The notes beneath the pieces are model-generated. The model searched no databases. It was not told the origin of the DNA and saw only the letters and a list, made by a program, of their open reading frames with translations. Below, piece by piece: positions 1 through 8,147 of a DNA stretch of 64,000 nt. This stretch comes from Streptomyces griseoviridis. Lineage in GTDB: Bacteria; Actinomycetota; Actinomycetes; Streptomycetales; Streptomycetaceae. Each line of letters begins with the position of its first letter. Within the stretch, counting starts at the first letter, position 1. The position numbers and the translations under genes were made by a program. The stretch spans positions 868,001 through 932,000 of the forward strand of contig NZ_CP029078.1 in assembly GCF_005222485.1 (NCBI RefSeq), written 5' to 3'.

Positions 1-1206
1 GCGGCGGTCCAACGCGGCCAGACCGCGCTGGGCCATCGGGTGGGTGCGGACCAGTTCGCCGAGGGTGGTCTTGCCTTGGGTGATCTCCCGGAACGCGTTC
101 CACGCGGGCCGGAACCCGGTCAGCGCCGCGTGGAAGAGGCCGGGTCGGCGCTCGAAGATCGCCAGCATCGTCTTGCCGACGCTCATCTCGACGCCCAGGC
201 CCGCCTTGACGGCGAACGCGTAGTTCAGGGCCTGGCGACGGGCGTCCACGGCGTCGTGCGCCTCGGCGATCCGCACCGCCCACTCCCCCGCGAGCCGCCC
301 GGAGCGCAGCGCGAAGGAGATGCCCTCGCGGGTCCACGGCTCCAGCAGCCCGGCCGCGTCGCCGCAGACCAGCACGCGCCCGCGGGACAGCGGCGAGTCG
401 TCGGCCCGGCAGCGGGTCAAGTGGCCTGAGGAGATGCTCGGTTCGAAGCCGGCCAGTCCGAGCCGGCCGATGAACTCCTCCAAGTACCGCTTGGTGGCCG
501 CGCCTTCACCGCGCGCGGAGATCACGCCGACCGTCAGGGTGTCGCCCTTGGGGAAGACCCAGCCGTAACTGCCGGGCATCGGGCCCCAGTCGATGAGGAC
601 GCGCCCCCGCCAGTCCTCGGCGACCGTCTCCGGTACCGGGATCTCCGCTTCGAGGCCGAGGTCCACCTGGTCGAGCTTGACGCCGACGTGAGCGCCTATG
701 CGGCTGGCGCTGCCGTCGGCGCCGACCACGGCGCGCGCCAGCAGTGTCTCGCCGCCCTGGAGGACGACCGCGACCGTCCGCCGGTCGGGCACGGCCGAGC
801 CGTGCTGCTCCACCCGCTGCACGGTCGCGCCGGTGCGCAGCTCCGCGCCCGCCTTCTGGGCGTGCTCGACCAACTGCTGGTCGAACTCGGGCCGGTTGAT
901 GAGCCCGAACAGCATCTGCCGGGAACGCCTGGTGCGGGTGAAGCGGCCGTTGTTGGAGAACGTCACCGCGTTGACCCGGTCCCGGAAGGGCAGCTCGAAG
1001 CCCGGTGGGAGGGAGTCGCGGGAGGGGCCGATGATGCCTCCCCCGCACGTTTTGTAGCGGGGCAGTTCCGCTTTCTCCAGCACCAGCACCCGCCGTCCCG
1101 CCACAGCGGCCGCATAGGCCGCCGAGGCCCCCGCGGGCCCCGCGCCCACCACCACGACGTCCCACACCTGCTGCACGTCGTCCGCCGAAGAGTTCTCGCC
1201 GCTCAC
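1..1206 (-). CDS. Geranylgeranyl-reductase-family FAD oxidoreductase (3' end cut by window)
   Basis: Flavin-dependent oxidoreductase of the geranylgeranyl reductase family, enzymes that saturate isoprenoid chains or oxidise related lipids; the substrate cannot be read from the sequence. I read the frame by hand from a GTG at 1206: 402 codons run without a stop to the window edge, so probably only the last few dozen residues are missing. Residues 19-31 hold the FAD-binding VVGAGPAGASAAY, residues 49-57 the PRYKTCGGG segment typical of the family, and a later DAAGLLEPWTREGI motif binds the flavin ribityl/phosphate part. Single gene, divergent from the M20 peptidase. Family assignment is firm, substrate unknown. 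Confidence 0.85.
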   Translation of the reverse strand, partial: MSGENSSADDVQQVWDVVVVGAGPAGASAAYAAAVAGRRVLVLEKAELPRYKTCGGGIIGPSRDSLPPGFELPFRDRVNAVTFSNNGRFTRTRRSRQMLFGLINRPEFDQQLVEHAQKAGAELRTGATVQRVEQHGSAVPDRRTVAVVLQGGETLLARAVVGADGSASRIGAHVGVKLDQVDLGLEAEIPVPETVAEDWRGRVLIDWGPMPGSYGWVFPKGDTLTVGVISARGEGAATKRYLEEFIGRLGLAGFEPSISSGHLTRCRADDSPLSRGRVLVCGDAAGLLEPWTREGISFALRSGRLAGEWAVRIAEAHDAVDARRQALNYAFAVKAGLGVEMSVGKTMLAIFERRPGLFHAALTGFRPAWNAFREITQGKTTLGELVRTHPMAQRGLAALDRR

Positions 1207-1342
1207 GATGGTCCGCTGCTCCGATCAAGCCGTCTGCCGCACTGTCCCCCGCATCCTACGGCGGCTGTCACGGCAGGCCACTGTGGGAGGATCTTCGTAC
1301 CCACATGTACTGCACAACGTCGCACCCACCAGGAGCGTGCCC

Positions 1343-2698
1343 ATGACGTCGAATCCGGTCGCCGAGACCGTCGCCTCGCTGATGCCGAGGGCGCGGACGG
1401 AGCTGGCCGAGCTGGTCGCCTTCAAGTCGGTGGCGGACTTCGACCAGTTCCCGAAGTCGGAGAGCGAGGGCGCGGCCGGCTGGGTCGCCGACGCGCTGCG
1501 CGCCGAGGGCTTCGAGGATGTGGCCCTCCTCGACACCCCCGACGGCACCCAGTCGGTCTACGGCCATCTGCCCGGACCCGAGGGCGCCAAAACGGTTCTG
1601 CTCTACGCGCACTACGACGTGCAGCCGCCGCTCGACGAGGCGGCCTGGACCACCCCGCCGTTCGAGCTGACCGAGCGCGACGGCCGCTGGTACGGGCGCG
1701 GCGCCGCCGACTGCAAGGGCGGCGTCATCATGCACCTGCTCGCGCTGCGCGCCCTCAAGGCGAACGGCGGCGTGCCGGTGCACGTGAAGGTGATCGCCGA
1801 GGGCTCGGAGGAGCAGGGCACCGGCGGTCTCGAACGCTACGCCGAGCAGCACCCGGAGCTGTTGACGGCCGACACCATCGTCATCGGGGACGCGGGCAAC
1901 TTCCGCGTCGGCCTACCCACCGTCACCACCACGCTGCGCGGCATGACCCTGGTGCGGGTGAGCGTCGACACCCTCGAAGGCAACCTGCACTCGGGGCAGT
2001 TCGGCGGCGCGGCCCCCGACGCGCTGAGCGCGCTGATCCGCGTCCTCGACTCGCTGCGCGCCGAGGACGGCTCGACGACGGTCGACGGGCTCGCCTCCGA
2101 CTCCGGCTGGGAGGGGCTCCAGTACGACGAGGAGCAGTTCCGGCAGGACGCCAAGGTGCTGGACGGCGTCGAGCTGATCGGCTCGGGCACGGTCGCCGAC
2201 CGGATCTGGGCGCGGCCCGCGGTCACCGTCCTCGGCATCGACTGCCCGCCGGTGGTCGGCGCCACGCCGTCGGTGCAGGCGAGCGCCCGCGCGCTGGTCA
2301 GCCTGCGGGTGCCGCCGGGCGTGGACAGCGTCGAGGCGACCAAGCTGCTTCAAGCCCACCTGGAGGCGCACACGCCGTGGGGCGCGCGGGTGAGCACCGA
2401 GCAGACCGGGCAGGGCCAGGCGTTCAGCGCGGACACCACGAGCCCGGCGTACGCGGCGATGGCCGAGGCCATGTCCGTCGCCTACCCGGGCCAGGAGATG
2501 CAGTACGCCGGTCAGGGCGGCTCCATCCCGCTCTGCAACACCCTCGCCGGGCTCTACCCCGAGACCGAGTTCCTGCTGATCGGGCTGAGCGAGCCGGAGG
2601 CCCAAATCCACGCGGTGAACGAGAGCGTGTCGCCCGACGAGTTGGAGCGGCTGTCGGTCGCGGAGGCCCTGTTCCTGCGCAACTACGCGGCCGGCTGA
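1343..2698 (+). CDS. M20 family dipeptidase (zinc metallopeptidase)
   Basis: Cytoplasmic di-zinc dipeptidase of the M20 family (CNDP / PepV-like branch), 451 residues, the normal length. Visible metal and catalytic elements in order: LLYAHYDVQP (His90, Asp92), WYGRGAADCKGG (Asp123, the bridging ligand), AEGSEEQGTG (general-base Glu156 and ligand Glu157), then GDAGN near 188 and the C-terminal IHAVNESV histidine. The dimerisation lid domain lies at about 205-330. Start chosen at ATG 1343 because AGGAGCG precedes it by six bases; a longer upstream reading frame lacks such a site. No signal peptide. Probably degrades short peptides for amino-acid recycling; it stands alone, followed by a long non-coding repeat region. 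Confidence 0.9.
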   Translation: MTSNPVAETVASLMPRARTELAELVAFKSVADFDQFPKSESEGAAGWVADALRAEGFEDVALLDTPDGTQSVYGHLPGPEGAKTVLLYAHYDVQPPLDEAAWTTPPFELTERDGRWYGRGAADCKGGVIMHLLALRALKANGGVPVHVKVIAEGSEEQGTGGLERYAEQHPELLTADTIVIGDAGNFRVGLPTVTTTLRGMTLVRVSVDTLEGNLHSGQFGGAAPDALSALIRVLDSLRAEDGSTTVDGLASDSGWEGLQYDEEQFRQDAKVLDGVELIGSGTVADRIWARPAVTVLGIDCPPVVGATPSVQASARALVSLRVPPGVDSVEATKLLQAHLEAHTPWGARVSTEQTGQGQAFSADTTSPAYAAMAEAMSVAYPGQEMQYAGQGGSIPLCNTLAGLYPETEFLLIGLSEPEAQIHAVNESVSPDELERLSVAEALFLRNYAAG

Positions 2699-2794
2699 GC
2701 CGACACCCCGCCGCGGAGGTCCCACGCCGGGCCCGCGCGCGGGGCGACGTCGCACGGACGACCGTCGCCCCACGCGCGGGCCGCGCTTCGCCGT

Positions 2795-2830
2795 GGTGAT
2801 CAGGGAAAGTGATCAGGGACGGTGATCAAC
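2795..2830. repeat. Three short direct repeats, GTGATCAGGGA type
   Basis: The 11-mer GTGATCAGGGA occurs twice in a row and is followed by a third partial copy (GTGATCAACGA), each about 13 bases apart. It lies between the M20 gene and the large palindromic array. TGATCA is itself a palindrome, so it could be a binding site, but no neighbouring gene start lies downstream. Confidence 0.5.
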
Positions 2831-2849
2831 GAACGGGACGAGCCGCCCC

Positions 2850-3510
2850 GTCGCCCCCACGCGCGCGTGCCGAGCTTCCGCCGGGCCGTGGCCGTCCGTC
2901 AGAAACGACCGTGACGCGCGCGTGCCGTGCTTCGGTGCTGGGACTCACACCCCGTGCCGGGCCCCGTCGCCCCCACGCGCGCGTGCCGAGCTTCCGCCGG
3001 GCCGTGGCCGTCCGTCAGGAAGGGCCGCCACGCGCGCGTGCCGTGCTTCAGTGCCGGGACTCACACCCCATGCCGGGCCCCGTCGCCCCCACGCGCGCGT
3101 GCCGTGCTTCCGCCGGGGCCGTGGCCGTCCGTCAGGAACGGCCGCCCCGCGCGCGTGCCGTGCTTCAGTGCCGGGCCGCACGCTCCGTGCCGGGCCCCGT
3201 CGCCCCCCGCGCGCATGCCGTGCTTCCGCCGCGCCGTGGCCGTCCGTCAGCAACGGCCGCCACGCGCGCGTGCCGTGCTTCAGTGCCGGGCCTCACGCTC
3301 CGTGCCGGCCCCGTCGCCCCCCCCGCATGCCGTGCTTCCGCCGCGCCCTGGCCGTCCGTCAGGAACGCCCGCCGCGCGCGCGTGGCGTGCGGGGTCCGGT
3401 CGGCCGTCGCGGCGCCGGTGTCCGCCGCGGCCACGCGCGCGTGCCGTGCGGCGGAGGAGCTGACCCGGCACCGACTTCGGACGGCGCCCCGCGCGCGTGC
3501 CGTCGGCTGC
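2850..3510. repeat. Tandem array of ~116-bp units built on a GC palindrome
   Basis: Fills most of an 825-bp gap between two genes. The landmark GTCGCCCC recurs at 2850, 2966, 3082, 3199 and 3313, giving unit lengths of 116, 116, 117 and 114. Each unit is two related halves of about 58 bases, both starting with the 12-base perfect palindrome CACGCGCGCGTG or a close variant followed by CCGTGCTTC. Perfect palindromes sit at 2858, 2974, 3029, 3090, 3261 and 3432; about six more are one or two bases off. Unlike coding DNA here the copies carry small length changes that shift frame, so the reading frames that cross it are not believable genes. The alternating CG runs could adopt Z-form DNA. Confidence 0.85.
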
Positions 3511-3523
3511 CCGCCGGGCCTGG

Positions 3524-4564
3524 TCAGGGGACCGGGATCCCGCGCTCCAGGTACATCGCCGCGCCCCGCTCGCGCGCCCGCAGGGCCCAGCGGAGGCGTT
3601 CGTAGCGGACGGGCGGGAGGAGGTCGGCCGCCTCGCTCTCGGTGACGAAGCGGCAGTCGCGGAGTTCGGGGCCAGGCAGCATCAGACGGGACGCCTCCCC
3701 GGAGTCGAGCCGACCGCCGTCGTAGAGGAGCCGCAGCCCGCCGTACCCGGGGGGCGCGGGCGCCTCCCAGTCGACGACCAGCAGCCGCGGTACGTCCGCG
3801 AGGTGCAGGCCGGTCTCCTCGGCGACCTCGCGGATACCGGCTCTCGCGGGTGCCTCGCCGGGTTCGACGACACCGCCGGGGAACTCCCAGCCGGCCTTGT
3901 ACGTGGGGTCGACGAGCAGGATCCGGTCCCGTTCGTCGAAGAGGAGGACTCCGGAGGCGAGGGTCTCGCTGGTGGGCTCGGGCGTCTGAACGATGTCGCA
4001 GGCAGGCACCTCGCCGTTGCCGACGGCCTCGGCTATCCGGCCGGCCGCCGCCCGCGCGCTCAGCGCGCTCGTGTCGACGAGGTGGGCGTCGGCGCTGAGC
4101 CAGGACGCGAGGGCGGCCCGGTAGGGCTCGATGTGGTCGGCCGACCACCGCCGGCCGCGCGGCGCGCCGTCGACGGGGTCGGACGGCAGCTCGCGGTCGG
4201 CCGCGCGGACGCGCAGCACCGACTCCGCGGGAGCGAGGACGAAGTGGTGGACGCCGATCCGCCGGGCGGCGAGAGCGCCGAACATCTCGTCGCGGTACTC
4301 CTGGCGCAGCAGGGTCATCGGGACGACGAGGGTCCCGCCCAGCTCGGCCAGCATCGCGGCGGCCGTGTCGATCACCAGGCGGCGCCAGATCGGCAGGTCC
4401 TGGTGGTCGCCGACCTCGGCGAGGTGCTTGGGCGGGAGCAGTTGGGCGAGAGCTCCGCCGATGACCTCCGGGTCGAACATCGTGCTGTTCGGGATCAGGT
4501 CGATCAGTTCCCGTGCGGTGGTGGTCTTCCCCGCACCGAACGCGCCGTTGATCCAGACGATCAC
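3524..4564 (-). CDS. P-loop kinase-like / NUDIX hydrolase fusion
   Basis: Two-domain protein of 346 residues. The N-terminal half is a small P-loop ATPase of the AAA_33 / shikimate-kinase-like type: INGAFGAGKTTT at 5-16 is the Walker A loop and a LID-like basic region follows near 120-145. The C-terminal part (about 200-325) is a NUDIX hydrolase, with the signature GGVVEPGE...REVAEETG at 230-252 carrying all the metal-binding glutamates. NUDIX enzymes cleave nucleoside diphosphates linked to another group. Start set at GTG 4564, behind GAGGGGG; the longer ATG reading frame reaches back into the neighbour's terminator hairpin. Substrate unknown; a nucleotide or antibiotic-phosphorylating plus cleaning role is possible but unproven. 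Confidence 0.8.
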   Translation of the reverse strand: MIVWINGAFGAGKTTTARELIDLIPNSTMFDPEVIGGALAQLLPPKHLAEVGDHQDLPIWRRLVIDTAAAMLAELGGTLVVPMTLLRQEYRDEMFGALAARRIGVHHFVLAPAESVLRVRAADRELPSDPVDGAPRGRRWSADHIEPYRAALASWLSADAHLVDTSALSARAAAGRIAEAVGNGEVPACDIVQTPEPTSETLASGVLLFDERDRILLVDPTYKAGWEFPGGVVEPGEAPARAGIREVAEETGLHLADVPRLLVVDWEAPAPPGYGGLRLLYDGGRLDSGEASRLMLPGPELRDCRFVTESEAADLLPPVRYERLRWALRARERGAAMYLERGIPVP

Positions 4565-4642
4565 GGTTCCCCCTCTTCTCTTGGCCTTGTGAGGCTTGCC
4601 CGCTTCACCCCGTCTCGGAAACCAGTGCGAGTCCAGTACTGA

Positions 4643-4693
4643 CACACGGCGGCGCCGGTGCCCTCCCTGACGAGGCACCGGCGCCGCCGTGTG
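4643..4693 (-). terminator. Hairpin terminator, 20-bp perfect stem
   Basis: Arms 4643-4662 and 4674-4693 are exact complements (20 pairs, 11-base loop). It lies 14 bases past the stop of the small secreted protein gene on the minus strand. No T-run follows, as is usual in Streptomyces. Confidence 0.8.
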
Positions 4694-4707
4694 GTCGGGG
4701 CCCGGGA

Positions 4708-4902
4708 TCAGCCGTTCTGGCCGAGGCTGTGCTCGTCCATGGCGAAGCTGTCCTGGCTGACGGTCCTGTCGACCGCGCTGATGGTGTCCTTGACGTTCAG
4801 GTCGTCCAGGACGGTGTGGTCCTCGGCGTGCGACGGGGTGACCGCCGCGACGACGAAACCGGTGGCGAGGGAGGCGATGGCGAGCAGGCTGCGCTTCTTC
4901 AT
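4708..4902 (-). CDS. Small secreted protein, 64 residues
   Basis: Starts MKKRSLLAIASLATGFVVAA and has a classical Sec signal peptide with probable cleavage after SHA at residue 26, leaving a mature acidic peptide of about 38 residues (EDHTVLDDLNVKDTISAVDR...). No cysteine, no lipobox, no membrane anchor. Not recognised as a named family; short secreted proteins of this kind are common in Streptomyces and usually uncharacterised. The ribosome-binding site is weak (GAGCCGGGC). Followed by a strong hairpin, which supports it as a real independent gene. It lies between the P-loop/NUDIX gene and the ROK kinase, all on the same strand. Confidence 0.65.
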   Translation of the reverse strand: MKKRSLLAIASLATGFVVAAVTPSHAEDHTVLDDLNVKDTISAVDRTVSQDSFAMDEHSLGQNG

Positions 4903-5129
4903 GCCCGGCTCAACTGCGTGACCGCCACCGGGGTCACGGTCGTGCTCCGGCGGCCACCCCGCGCGGAGCGGATCCCGGACCCGGTCCGAGGGCGGTCCGT
5001 GTCCCCGACCGCCGGGCGCCGAGCCCCGAGCGACCGGCGGGAACGTTCCTGCTTCCCGCCCCGACGCCGTCCCGGCGCGCAGCACCCCACCGCACCCGCC
5101 GCCTCGCCGTACGTCCACGCCGCCGCCCC

Positions 5130-6077
5130 TCAGACCGTCGCCGCGTCCGTCCGCTTGGCGAGTGCCGCGGCCGCCGCGCCCACCAGTCCCGCGTCCGTGC
5201 CCATCTGGGCCGGCGCGACCGCGAGGCGCTGCACGAACGACAGGGTCGCGTAGTCGCCGAGGGCCTTGCGCAGCGGGGTGAGGAGGACGTCGCCCGCCTT
5301 GGCCACGCCTCCGCCGATCACCGCGATGTCGATCTCGACGAGCGTGGCGGTGGCCGCGATCCCGGCGGCCAGCGCCTGCGCGGCCCGCTGGAACGACGCC
5401 GTCGCGACCGGGTCGCCGAAGCGGGCGGCCTCGGCCACCGCGGCGGCCGAGACGTCGCCGTCGGGGCCGGGCCGCCAGCCGTTCTCCAGGGCGCGGCGCG
5501 CGATGTTCGGGCCGCTCGCGATCCGCTCCACGCAGCCGCGCGAGCCGCACGGGCACAGGTCGCCGTCGAGGTCGACGCTGATGTGGCCGATGTGACCCGC
5601 GTTGCCGGTGGGGCCGGGATGCAGCTGGCCGTTCAGCACCAGGCCGCCGCCGACTCCGGTGGAGACGACCATGCACAGCGCGTTGTCGTGCCCCCGGGCC
5701 GCGCCCTGCCAGTGCTCGGCCGCGGTGATCGCGACGCCGTCGCCGATCAGCTCGACCGGCAGCCCGCAGGCGGCCTGCCGTACCCGGCGCACCAGCGGAT
5801 AGTCGCGCCAGCCCGGTACGTTCACCGGGCTCACCGTGCCGGCGGACGCGTCCACCGGGCCCGCGCTGCCGATGCCGAGCGCGCCGGCCCGTTCCCACAG
5901 GGGCGAGGCCGTCAGCTCGCCGAGCACCTCCTCCACGGCCCGCATCACGGTCTCGCCGTCCCGCTGCGCGGGCGTCGGGCGCTGGGATCGCACCAGGATC
6001 TGGCCGTGGCCGTCCACCAGCGCTCCGGCGATCTTCGTGCCGCCGATGTCGAGCGCTGCCACGAGGTCGGTGTGCAT
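5130..6077 (-). CDS. ROK family sugar kinase (glucokinase-like)
   Basis: ATP-dependent cytoplasmic sugar kinase of the ROK family, 315 residues with no N-terminal DNA-binding domain, so an enzyme rather than a ROK repressor. ALDIGGTKIAG (residues 8-18) is the phosphate-1 loop, Asp113 in IGDGVAITAAEH is the expected catalytic base, STGVGGG (139-145) the phosphate-2 loop, and CPCGSRGC (175-182) the ROK zinc motif. The usual ExGH sugar-binding motif reads HIGH here (162-165), a known variant among actinobacterial members. It diverges from a LacI regulator with a perfect operator between, so it is probably induced by its sugar. Glucose, mannose or N-acetyl sugars are all possible substrates. Confidence 0.85.
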   Translation of the reverse strand: MHTDLVAALDIGGTKIAGALVDGHGQILVRSQRPTPAQRDGETVMRAVEEVLGELTASPLWERAGALGIGSAGPVDASAGTVSPVNVPGWRDYPLVRRVRQAACGLPVELIGDGVAITAAEHWQGAARGHDNALCMVVSTGVGGGLVLNGQLHPGPTGNAGHIGHISVDLDGDLCPCGSRGCVERIASGPNIARRALENGWRPGPDGDVSAAAVAEAARFGDPVATASFQRAAQALAAGIAATATLVEIDIAVIGGGVAKAGDVLLTPLRKALGDYATLSFVQRLAVAPAQMGTDAGLVGAAAAALAKRTDAATV

Positions 6078-6214
6078 CAGTGTCGGATCTCCCCGTCAAC
6101 CATCGGATCTCCCATCGAGTGGGAACCTCCCCCACCGGGTGCGGGAGAGGAGCGGACCGGTCTGGCGGTGGGGGCGCAGGCCGGAGATTGCGGTGGACAG
6201 TCTCTCGCGCATAT

Positions 6215-6226
6215 GACAACGTTGTC
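6215..6226. promoter_or_regulatory. Perfect LacI-type operator GACAACGTTGTC
   Basis: Twelve-base perfect palindrome with the central CG step typical of LacI-family operators. It sits 138 bases upstream of the ROK kinase start and 87-98 bases upstream of the chosen LacI-regulator start, so it is placed to control both genes. Confidence 0.7.
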
Positions 6227-6312
6227 CAGGCTCTATGCTCGACGCCACATCCTCATACATCCCTATGGTCCGACGCACCCCTATGGACGAGACAGGACAA
6301 GGACAGCGCATC

Positions 6313-7362
6313 GTGCCCGAGACTGCCCGCCGCACCGCAGGCGTTCCCACCCACCGCTACGGCAACCGCCCGACCATGAAGGACGTCGCCGCGCGCGCCG
6401 GGGTGGGGCTCAAGACCGTCTCCCGGGTGGTCAACGGCGAGTCAGGCGTGACCCAGGAGACCGAGCGCCGGGTGCAGGAGGCCATCGACGCGCTGGGCTT
6501 CCGCCGCAACGACAGCGCGCGGGTGCTGCGCAAGGGCCGCACCGCCAGCATCGGCCTGGTCCTGGAGGATCTCGCCGACCCGTTCTACGGACCGCTCAGC
6601 CGCGCCGTCGAGGAGGTGGCGCGGGCGCACGGGGCGCTGCTGATCAACGGGTCGAGCGCGGAGGACCCGGACCGCGAGCAGGAGTTGGCGCTCGCGCTGT
6701 GCGCGCGCCGGGTGGACGGGCTGGTGATCATCCCGGCCGGTGACGACCACCGGTATCTGGAGCCCGAGGTGCGGGCGGGCGTCGCGACGGTGTTCGTGGA
6801 CCGGCCGGCCGGCCGGATCGACGCGGACGTGGTGCTGTCCGACAACTTCGGCGGCGCCAGGGACGGTGTCGCCCACCTCATCGCGCACGGCCACCGCCGG
6901 ATCGGCTTCGTCGGTGACATGCCCCGCATCCACACCGCGGCGGAGCGGCTGCGCGGCTACCGGACGGCCATGGAGGAGGCCGGCATCACGGTCGAGGGCT
7001 CCTGGATGTCGCTCGGGGTCACCGATCCGACGCGGGTGCGGCGGGCGACCGAGGAGATGCTGTCGGGTCCTGACGCGGTGACCGCGATCTTCACCGGCAA
7101 CAACCGCGTCACCGTCACGGCCATCCGGGTCATCGCCGAGCGCGCCCGGCCGGTCGCGCTGGTCGGCTTCGACGACATCGAGCTGGCCGATCTGCTGCAG
7201 CCCGGCCTCACCGTCGTCGCGCAGGACTCCGCGGCCCTCGGCCGTACCGCCGCCGAGCGTCTCTTCCGCCAGTTGGACGGCACGCTCCTGGCGCCGGAGC
7301 GCATCGAGCTGCCGACCCGCCTGATCGCGCGCGGCTCGGGCGAACTGCCCCCGGCGAACTGA
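6313..7362 (+). CDS. LacI family transcriptional regulator
   Basis: DNA-binding repressor of 349 residues. The helix-turn-helix MKDVAARAGVGLKTVSRVVNG lies at 22-42, the hinge at about 55-70, and a periplasmic-binding-protein-like sugar sensor fills 75-340 (SIGLVLEDLADPFYG start, GFDDIELADLL near 285). The start is uncertain: GTG 6313 has a modest AAGGACA upstream, ATG 6376 would remove 21 residues just before the helix-turn-helix, and several earlier ATGs are in frame. The divergent ROK kinase and the GACAACGTTGTC palindrome between them suggest that it represses the kinase and itself in the absence of a sugar ligand. Confidence 0.85.
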   Translation: MPETARRTAGVPTHRYGNRPTMKDVAARAGVGLKTVSRVVNGESGVTQETERRVQEAIDALGFRRNDSARVLRKGRTASIGLVLEDLADPFYGPLSRAVEEVARAHGALLINGSSAEDPDREQELALALCARRVDGLVIIPAGDDHRYLEPEVRAGVATVFVDRPAGRIDADVVLSDNFGGARDGVAHLIAHGHRRIGFVGDMPRIHTAAERLRGYRTAMEEAGITVEGSWMSLGVTDPTRVRRATEEMLSGPDAVTAIFTGNNRVTVTAIRVIAERARPVALVGFDDIELADLLQPGLTVVAQDSAALGRTAAERLFRQLDGTLLAPERIELPTRLIARGSGELPPAN

Positions 7363-7369
7363 GGAGTTC

Positions 7370-8110
7370 ATGGCGGACCGCACACTGGAGGCGCTGGGCC
7401 TCGCCGAGGCGCCACGCGAACACCCGCTGAGCTACCCGGGGATGTGGCCCCGCGACTCCGGACTCCTCGACGGCGACCGGCTGTTGCCGCTCGACCGGCT
7501 GGTGCATCCGGAGCGCGTCCCGGTCCTGGCGGTCGGCTCCAACGCCTGTCCGGGGCAGCTCAGGCACAAGATGGCCACGGCCGGCCTCCGATCGCCGGTC
7601 CCGATGACCCGGGCCCGGGTGACCGGGGTCGAGGTGGGCGTCTCCGCGCACGTCAGCCCGATGGGGTACATGTCGGCGTCGCCCTTCCGCTCGCCCGACA
7701 CGGTGCGGGAGTTGTTCGTGACGTGGTTCGACGCCGGGCAGCTCGCGGTGGTCGACGCGAGCGAGGGCGTGCCGCTGCCCGGCGGCCACTATCTGCGGGT
7801 CTGGCTGCCCGCCTCCGAAGTGCGGATCGAGCTGGCGGACGGGACGGTGCTGCCCGGCGCGTACGGATACGTCAACCGGCGCGGTGTGCTGCTCGACGGC
7901 TCGGGCTCGCCGCGTCCGCACCTGCGCGACCAGCGTGCCCTGCTGACCGAACTCCTGCTTCAGTCGCGGGGGTTGAGGGAGCTGTTCGGGTACACCGCGC
8001 GGGAGTTCAGCCGCCGGGCGCGGGCCGACCCGGTGCTGTGCGAGGCGGGGACGCGGCTGTTCGCCGAGGAGAAGCTGGTCACGGCGTCCGGCTTCGAGGA
8101 ACTCGCCTGA
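7370..8110 (+). CDS. Conserved hypothetical protein, possibly gamma-glutamylcyclotransferase-like
   Basis: 246-residue soluble protein. I do not recognise a named family with certainty. VPVLAVGSNACPGQLRHKM (residues 50-68) resembles the YGSN...QL glycine loop that opens the gamma-glutamylcyclotransferase/AIG2 fold, but the rest does not let me confirm the catalytic Glu. No membrane segment or signal peptide. The ribosome-binding site GAGGAG overlaps the stop codon of the LacI gene and the gap is only seven bases, so the two genes are probably co-transcribed and translationally coupled. Nothing shows a link to sugar metabolism apart from that position. Confidence 0.7.
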   Translation: MADRTLEALGLAEAPREHPLSYPGMWPRDSGLLDGDRLLPLDRLVHPERVPVLAVGSNACPGQLRHKMATAGLRSPVPMTRARVTGVEVGVSAHVSPMGYMSASPFRSPDTVRELFVTWFDAGQLAVVDASEGVPLPGGHYLRVWLPASEVRIELADGTVLPGAYGYVNRRGVLLDGSGSPRPHLRDQRALLTELLLQSRGLRELFGYTAREFSRRARADPVLCEAGTRLFAEEKLVTASGFEELA

Positions 8111-8147
8111 GCCCCGCGCCCGACGCCGTGGACACGGCCGCTCGCCG

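Noticed and set aside
688..2799. 703-codon frame across the flavoprotein and M20 genes
   Set aside because: Spans two real genes in another frame; arginine-rich with no motif.
2850..3510. Possible CRISPR array
   Set aside because: The units are contiguous and similar along their whole length, with no unique spacers and no cas gene in the window.
2809..3645. Overlapping frames (278 and 227 codons) through the palindromic array
   Set aside because: Repeat units change length by one to three bases, so translation is not conserved; composition is Arg/Ala/Pro noise; no RBS.
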